Below, in pieces: positions 57,513 to 64,000 of a DNA stretch of 64,000 nucleotides. Positions within the stretch are counted from its first letter, which is position 1. The number at the start of each line of letters is the position of its first letter. This stretch comes from Ophiosphaerella korrae (Eukaryota; Ascomycota; Dothideomycetes; Pleosporales; Phaeosphaeriaceae): NCBI GenBank assembly GCA_028456385.1, contig JALNQF010000061.1:62001-126000 (forward strand). Reading direction: 5' to 3'. A model generated the notes under the pieces. That model ran no database searches. It was given only the letters and a program-made list of their open reading frames with translations, and was not told the DNA's origin. The translations under genes were made by a program, and so were the position numbers.

Positions 57513-59395
57513 ATGGAGAGGCGTCTCGTAATCAAGTTGGATATATTCATCCTGGTTCGTTTGGTTGTAATACTACATTGTGATTGGGTGGATCTGACGT
57601 TGACTATGCTTTTTGCTGTGCTTGTTACTTCTTCAACTATCTTGGTACGTCTTGTCGATTCGTCCCCCAATATTGTACCTGCACGCTAATGAAAAATACA
57701 GATCGTAACGCATTTGCTAACGCATATGTATGCAACATTCCGTCCAGTTAGCTTGATCGGCACTAACTGTTCTTGAGGTCGCCGGTCTCAGAGAGGATCT
57801 TAATCTCAAGGGGAATGAGTATAGTGTCCTTTTGTCCATGTTCACTGCAGGGTAAGTCGAGGTGCCCTTATGATCTTATACAGCCCAAGTCACTCGAGTA
57901 TATTGAAGCTAATCTCTACCTTACAGCAACGTCGTTGGTGAAATTCCTCATGCCCTCATCATCCAAAAGGTCAAAATAAATATTTGGCTTCCCTTGTGCT
58001 TGATCCTATGGTCGGGTCTGACTATGTGCTCCGCTGCTTGCAAGACATACGAGCAGTTGTGTGCCGTCCGCTTCTTCCAGGGCTTCATGGAGGCTAGTCT
58101 ATACAGTGGAACCGTTTATGTCCTTGGTTCGTGGTAGTAAGTCTATTCATCATTTCAGTCATCACGAATCTGTGCTAATATCATTTATAGTAAACCATCC
58201 GAGATCGCGAAAAGAATCGCCATCTTCACTGCCGTTGGGCAGATGGGTAGCATGTTTGCCGGCATCATGATGACTGCTATGCACAAGACAATGGAAGGGC
58301 GAGGCGGTCTCAAAGGATGGCAATGGGTGTTCCTCATTGGTACAGAAGTCCTTACGCTCATTTTTGTAATATTCTAACCACTGTCTACTAGATGGATTGA
58401 TGGGTGTTCCTATCGCCGCCTTCGGTTTCGTAAGTCTTCCCCTTCCATTACCGACTCCGATGTTTCAAAGACATAAGGCTAACACAGAATAGTTCACATT
58501 TCCAAATCTACCAGAAGATTCAACAGTGACATATCTCACCGCACAAGAGAAGCAGTTCGCTCTAGATCGACTACCAAAGAAGAAGGCCGATGCTCATAAC
58601 ATTGAGTACCGAAGTCTCATCAAAAGAGTCCTCAACTCCCCCAAACTGTGAGCAAATCAAATAAATTCTGCATACTATCATAGCCAGAAGCTGACATTAT
58701 TACAGCTATATTCTTTCCAGCTTTGTTGTCGTCTCTGCTATGCTTGAAGCCTTCGCATTCCAAGGAATGCTTCTCTTGTGGCTGAAGTACCACAAGAACC
58801 GCTTTACTCAGACCCAGATCAACACTTACCCTCTCGGTATCCAAGCTGTTGCCATAGTCTCACAGATTGCTGCAGGTGTATTTATTGATCGCACCGGTCA
58901 CCGCATGCCCATGGTTATCTTTGCCGCCGCCATGCAGCTCGTCACTGCCATTCTTCTATTGGTACCCAACATGACCGATGGAGGAATATTCACAGCATAT
59001 TACCTCAGCGGCGCATCGTTCATCGTTAACCCGGTCATGTATGGGTGGGCAAGCACGATACTTTCGCGTAATGGCGACGACGCGGCTCGCTCAGTGATAT
59101 TGTACGTTATGGCCGGTTCAGGTCTGCTGCTGTATACTTGGTGGGGGATTGTCTTGTATCCTGCTACGGATGTGCCGCACTGGCGCAAGGGAGCTATTAC
59201 AATGGTTGTGGTGGTATTTGCATTCGTTGGCATCGCGTATGCTGTGAGATGGGTAAGTGAAGGAGACATCTTTAACCACCTATGTGCTAATTTGGATAGC
59301 TTGATTATAAATCACTTAGGGAGGACAAGGTTGAGCATGATGATGATGCTTCGGATAATACGACTGCCGTTGCATATCCCACGAAGACGGGTTGA
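57513..59395 (+). CDS. MFS transporter of the Liz1/Fen2 (pantothenate/vitamin) type; N-terminal exon possibly damaged
   Basis: Exons 57702-57727, 57778-57851, 57927-58136, 58191-58339, 58392-58429, 58493-58647, 58706-59252 and 59324-59395 join in phase. They encode N-A-F-A-N-A-Y, V-A-G-L-R-E-D-L-N-L-K-G-N-E-Y-S, M-F-T-A-G-N-V-V-G-E-I-P, V-R-F-F-Q-G-F-M-E-A-S-L-Y-S-G and L-G-S-W-Y-K-P-S-E-I-A-K-R. These follow Liz1/Fen2-like permeases of the anion:cation symporter family. The N-terminal exon is likely 57513-57554 (M-E-R-R-L-V-I-K-L-D-I-F-I-L) plus an exon ending near 57645 (C-C-A-C-Y-F-F-N-Y-L). No AG acceptor lies between them in a usable place, so the gene may be broken there. The rest is well preserved. 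The last acceptor is GGAG rather than the earlier TTAG, which would lead to a stop. Confidence 0.78.
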
Positions 59396-60537
59396 TGACT
59401 CAATTTACGAAAGATACGCCCTCACACTCATCTGGATGTGACGCTTTTCAAGTTAAGAAATGAATGTATCTTGAAGCATCTCATCATTGCATTTTGAGCC
59501 TAGTTAATTTTTATTGTTGATACTATCACATGGTGTTGTGAGATCGTGAGCTTAGGAATGAATGGGAGATGATCATTGATTCTAAGTAACTACAAAAGAG
59601 ATGGTTTATATATCTACGTGAGATCACCGGATCTTTTAGTTCCTCCTGTTCCGTTCAGGTTCCGTGCTCATCTGATCTTAGCTCCGGTTGTAGAGCTTCG
59701 TATTGTGCCGAAGATCGTTGATACCTTGCGAGGATCATTGATTTCTTGCGACACATGGGAATATGACCTCTATCACCATATGACGGCAGTCAAGCTTCGC
59801 GTTTCATGATAGTCAACTAGCTACGCTAGGTCCAAAGATTTTTTTGGGCTACTATTAGGCCGGGAGTCTTGCTATGACCATGAAAAGTGGTTCCATAGAG
59901 TAGCAATGCTAACCATACTGCTCTGACTACCGCGGCGGCCAAACCTTACTACCTCTCTATTCGGGCCGATAGTAACCAAGCCTCTCTTGAACATAAACTT
60001 TTTTTCAGAACTTCTTGTAGTCTATACAGATATCTCTTTTCTAACTTTGAGCGCGCTTTGGTGATGTTTTCGAATAGATCGAGGTCGCACTTTTGTAACA
60101 GCTATGACGTCAGCGCCTCTATCAGGCGCTTCCGAGGTTCACTCAGAACAGCACTGTAAGCGACTTGCTTATTAAAGGATTTTTCCTGCATCATGGCATG
60201 TCGCACCACCCAGGCACACATTCGTCCAAGTGCTGGATATGAAAAGTCCGTTCTACAGCATGTATCAGTGTGTGCGACTACATGCGCAACCGAGTCTTGA
60301 TCGATCGATAGAGGCGGCTACAAGCTCTATTTACATCCGCTTCCGCAGTATCCCGCAGCTACGTCGGACGAAGTGAACCTTCCCGGATCGATTCGCTTTC
60401 ATCGACAGATCCATACGAGGCTTGTATTTTGTTATCCTGGAACCCGCGTAGGTTACAGCTGCCGCCTGTCAGAGCGCCAGGAACCAACAATCGCCGCCCA
60501 GTCCATTTACGAACTTTGATGACTTATCAACACAGCT
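59396..60537. other. Intergenic region, 1.1 kb
   Basis: Transporter 3' region and promoter of the WD40 gene. No gene or repeat is seen. Confidence 0.5.
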
Positions 60538-63500
60538 ATGGCGGAAGATCTTCCTTCAATCAAGGTGGCCGATCTGCCTAGAGATGGAACCTCTACCAAA
60601 GGGCAGGAATCAATCTTCTCGCCTACATCAGAGGGTACGTGACATGTCAGCGCATGTTCTCCATCTACATCATACTCAGAACAGCCACACATACTTACTT
60701 GACAGCATATAGGGCCATTGACAAACAAAAAGTTCACGGCAAAACTTCGCAATCCCATCTCACCCTCAGCATTGTCCAATGACACACCATCCCGTGATAG
60801 TACAGATGGGCGAAGGTTGTCAGAGCCAGCCATAGACCCGCTTTCGCAAGTATGTCCAAATTGAGATAGCAAATGAGTAGAAGGGGGGAAGCTAATCCGG
60901 TGTCTCGTTTGTGTAGCAAATCCTCCAGAGAACGAACACGTCGCCTGCCATACACAAGTTACGGTCACAGAACACAGAACCTACCCCGAGTCAAATGGTC
61001 AACTCGCCTAACGATGCGAATACGGACAAAAAGCAGAGCATGGAGTCACCTCGCGACCCAGGCGGGGCGTCCAAGACAGACAAGAAGTGAGTATTCGTAC
61101 CGGTCGGGATATATAGCCCAGGGCTGAGGGCTCATACTACATCATGGCTTAGACCATGCACCTCATGATTGCATAGGCCTCATCGTGTCTACATTCTGTG
61201 TCTCTGGTTGGCCCGAGACAATGTCTGACCGCGTTAGCCTGGGGCGCAGCGACTACTAGAACAAGGCTGACCACGATCACAGAAAGGTTTCATTTCTTAG
61301 CCGCTTCATCGGTAATAACAAAAAGAAAGATATCCCTGACATTACAAGCGACAATGGCACCGAGGCTGGCGATTTGCGACCAGAGGGTATGGATGCACAA
61401 CTTTATGTCAACAACCTCAGCTTTAGTCCGAAGATCCCGCATCCGCCTGCGTACATTAAAGTACGCAGCAAGTTCAAGAGGACCAAAGAGTTTGATCGTG
61501 TATTCTTGGCCCAAGAGCTTCGGTCAGGCTCACGCAAGAAAAGTCCGCCCGCTGCTGGGTCCAATCCTGCCCCTCAGTCAGGCTCAGCAGCTACGCAAAA
61601 TCCAATCTGGGCACTTGAATTCAGCAAAGATGGGAAGTATCTTGCAGCTGGAGGTCAGGATAGAGTCCTCCGAGTGTGGGCAGTGATTTCAAGTGCCGAG
61701 GACAGGCAGAGTCATGAGTGCTCCGAACTTGATCCAGCGGCCCTCGAAGGCGAGTCGCAAAATCTTAGTGCCCCGGTTTTCCAGCAAAAACCCGTTCGCG
61801 AGTATAGTGGGCACAGTGCAACGATTCTTGATGTGAGCTGGAGCAAGGTATGTCCTGAAATCTCCAGAATCTACCTTAAACAGGGCTGACCAGCTCAAAG
61901 AACAATTTCCTCCTATCTTCATCTATGGACAAAACTGTGCGATTATGGCACATCACCCGCGAGGAAAACCTCTGCATCTTCAAACATTCAGATTTTGTCC
62001 CTTCCATACAGTTCCATCCCACGGACGACCGGTTCTTTCTCGCTGGCTCATTGGACGCGAAGCTAAGACTTTGGAGTATTCCGGACAAGAGTGTGGCTTT
62101 CACTGTAACTGTTCCAGATATGATTACTGCCGTGAGCTTCACGCCGGACGGGAAAACTTGTATAGCGGGTACATTGGGTGGCTTGTGTATGTTCTATGAC
62201 ACAGAGAAGTTGAAGTGGCAGGCTCAGCTACATGTCAAGTCGACAAGAGGTCAAAATGCTAAGGGTAGCAAAATTACGGGCATCCAGGCGACCTATTGGC
62301 CTCCGGGCAGCACGAGTGGTGAAGTAAAACTATTAGTGTCGAGCAACGATTCTAGGTTACGAGTGTACAATTTCAAAGATAAGAGCCTAGAGATGAAATT
62401 CAGGGGACACGAGAACAACTGCAGCCAAATTCGCGGGACATTTGCAGATAGTAGTGGACACATTATATGTGGAAGCGAGGATCGGAAAACGTACATCTGG
62501 TCAACATCACCTCCAGAAGGCGAGAAGAAAGACCAACGTCCTGTGGAGATGTTTGAAGCACACAATTCAATCACCACATGTGCAATTATCGCTCCGGTAC
62601 AGACCAGACAGCTACTTAGCGCTTCAGAAGACCCAATATTTGACCTATGTAACCCTCCACCAGTAACGCTAGTATCGCGAGCGGAATCGGTAATTTCTTC
62701 ACGGGCACCTACTGAAGCAGGTTCCGCACTTCCAACGCCCACTCACATAGATGCAAATTTCAGGAGAGCTACGGAGACTCCAGCATACATTGCTCGATCT
62801 ACCCATTGTGATGGGAATATAATCGTCACCTCAGATTTTACTGGAGCCATCAAAGCTTTCCGGCAAGATTGCGCGTATAATAAGCGTTTACGAATGAATG
62901 AGGCCTGGGAAACATCATCAAACAAGAGAGGCTCTAAGCTGGGACGACCAAGCAGCATCTTATCGCGTACCAGCCATTCGCGAAGAGACAGTGTTTCGAC
63001 ACAACCGCCCCACGACCGAATCATGACATGGCGACAGGGCATCTCACACGGCAGTTTTGATTCAACTAACAGTTCGCTTCAACGCCGCAGCGCCTCACCA
63101 CGCAAATCCCTTGCCCGCCTCAGCGTAAACTCAACCCGCCACCCCGAATCACCAAACCTACACCCCGCAGAGTCACCCAGCCTACAACCCAGCGAAACCA
63201 CAGAGATCCTCGTCTCTGCCTTAACAGACGCACCTACAACGTCCACATCCACGGACCACATCTCCTCACAAAAATCACTACACTCTGAGCCTCTGGCATC
63301 CATCCTCGCGCCCGAACGCTCGCACTCATCCGGCTACCAGCAGCTCTCCTCGCCGAAAAATCCCATGGCTGTGTACAACGGCCAGAGCTGGGCGTTTTGG
63401 ACTGGTCGTGATAAGAAGGCTCCGAACAGTGACCCCGATAGACCGAATCTTGATCCGCGGCTGAGCGAGGTGAGTCAGGTTAGTAGGCTGACGAGCGAGG

Positions 63501-63607
63501 AGAGTGAAGACCAGCGGACGTCTAGTGAAAGGGAGGAAGTCGGTGAGAAGGTGGTGGGGAGTGCACGGGCAGGAGAGCGAAATGCGTTTAGAAAGTTTTA
63601 TACTTGA
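60538..63607 (+). CDS. WD40-repeat protein of the WDR44/Dgr2 type
   Basis: Five exons: 60538-60634, 60713-60849, 60917-61086, 61283-61847 and 61901-63607, giving 891 aa. The N-terminal 200 residues are Ser/Pro/Thr-rich. The conserved lead-in F-L-S-R-F-I-G-N-N-K-K-K and V-R-S-K-F-K-R-T-K-E-F-D-R precedes the propeller. WD repeats are visible at about 280-590: W-A-L-E-F-S-K-D-G-K-Y-L-A-A-G-G-Q-D, Y-S-G-H-S-A-T-I-L-D-V-S-W-S-K, S-S-S-M-D-K-T-V-R-L-W, I-Q-F-H-P-T-D-D-R and C-G-S-E-D-R-K-T-Y-I-W. This is the arrangement of WDR44 and yeast Dgr2/Laf1. The C-terminal 270 residues are Ser-rich and probably phosphorylated. WDR44 binds Rab11 in animals; a similar role here is inference. Confidence 0.88.
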
Positions 63608-64000
63608 GGTGAGGATTTGATGTAATATTACGATGCCTTTCGTGGTATGGGACGTGTGGATTGTTGGTATTTGTAATATGGGTGCGGTTACTTGATCGGT
63701 TGGTTTAGCTCTTTTGAGACTCATTTTGTATAGTGGTAATGTATTGCGAATGTATTTCAAGAGCCAATGAGAAGGTGTATTATGAATGCATCACGTGAAA
63801 TTTTGTCAACGTCACAATATGTAAAATGCGTCCATCAATCGTCTTCCCTAAGCCACAAAGCACCACCTGACTAACAACCCTATGTTGGTAACTATAGACA
63901 CGAGATAACACGGCCCAGGTTCTTTTAATATTTGTTCAAAGTTCCGCCCAGAAGAAGTGGATTTTCTCCGTTAGGGCGTCTCATTGAGGTTGCCAACTCG
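63608..64000. other. Terminal intergenic sequence
   Basis: 3' region of the WD40 gene. Nothing else is seen before the window ends. Confidence 0.5.

Noticed and set aside
57389..57670. Minus-strand frame of 93 codons
   Set aside because: It is antisense to the N-terminal exons of the MFS transporter, whose plus-strand peptide has family motifs.

Overview
The window is nuclear DNA of a filamentous ascomycete, most likely a Dothideomycete close to the Pleosporales. The evidence is intron-rich genes with short GT-AG introns (about 45-70 bases), dense core genes on both strands, a secreted DUF4965-type glutaminase, a Liz1/Fen2-like permease, a rhodopsin-domain (Pth11-like) membrane protein, and tracts that carry the mark of repeat-induced point mutation (RIP). 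Exon joins were deduced by eye from splice signals and protein continuity. The order-level placement is inference.

Layout. (1) 1-13.5 kb is ordinary core genome: mitochondrial processing peptidase alpha, a Cys-rich protein of unknown function, an Mpv17/PMP22-family membrane protein, a six-exon vWA protein, a GEP4-type HAD phosphatase head to head with SmD3, an Irc6/p34-like protein and a methyltransferase. (2) 13.5-35 kb is a gene-poor accessory stretch. It mixes intact genes (NAD(P)-binding protein, Sec2-domain protein, rhodopsin-domain receptor, sugar transporter) with decayed ones: a homocitrate synthase paralogue with a Cys in place of the conserved REGEQ Arg, a frameshift and a missing C-terminus; a GMC oxidoreductase with two premature stops; a probable LINE ORF1 fragment; and an NLR-like NACHT/C2H2 gene with at least six in-frame stops. 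Most of the stops are of the CpA-to-TpA kind that RIP makes. (3) 35-51 kb is core again: a small membrane protein, glutaminase A, a protein kinase, VAC8, RNA polymerase III subunit RPC53/RPC4 and ribonucleotide reductase small subunit RNR2. (4) 51.3-57.1 kb is a 5.8-kb block of very AT-rich DNA with no credible gene, bounded by 39-bp inverted repeats (37/39 identical). (5) 57.5-63.6 kb holds a Liz1/Fen2-like MFS transporter whose first intron seems to lack an acceptor, and a WDR44/Dgr2-like WD40 protein.

The most unusual feature is inside the AT-rich block. About 27 copies of a 33-bp motif, each built from three 11-bp units of the type AACrCGTTnTA, recur through 5.3 kb with a typical start-to-start distance of about 240 bp. 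The intervening DNA shows no similarity I can see by eye. With the terminal inverted repeats, possible 10-bp target duplication and strong RIP signature, this looks like a degenerate mobile element or satellite-like array that I cannot match to a known family. A second unusual feature is RNR2: its first three introns hold five ACGCGT (MCB, cell-cycle box) sequences, two of them fused to the CTAAC branch site.
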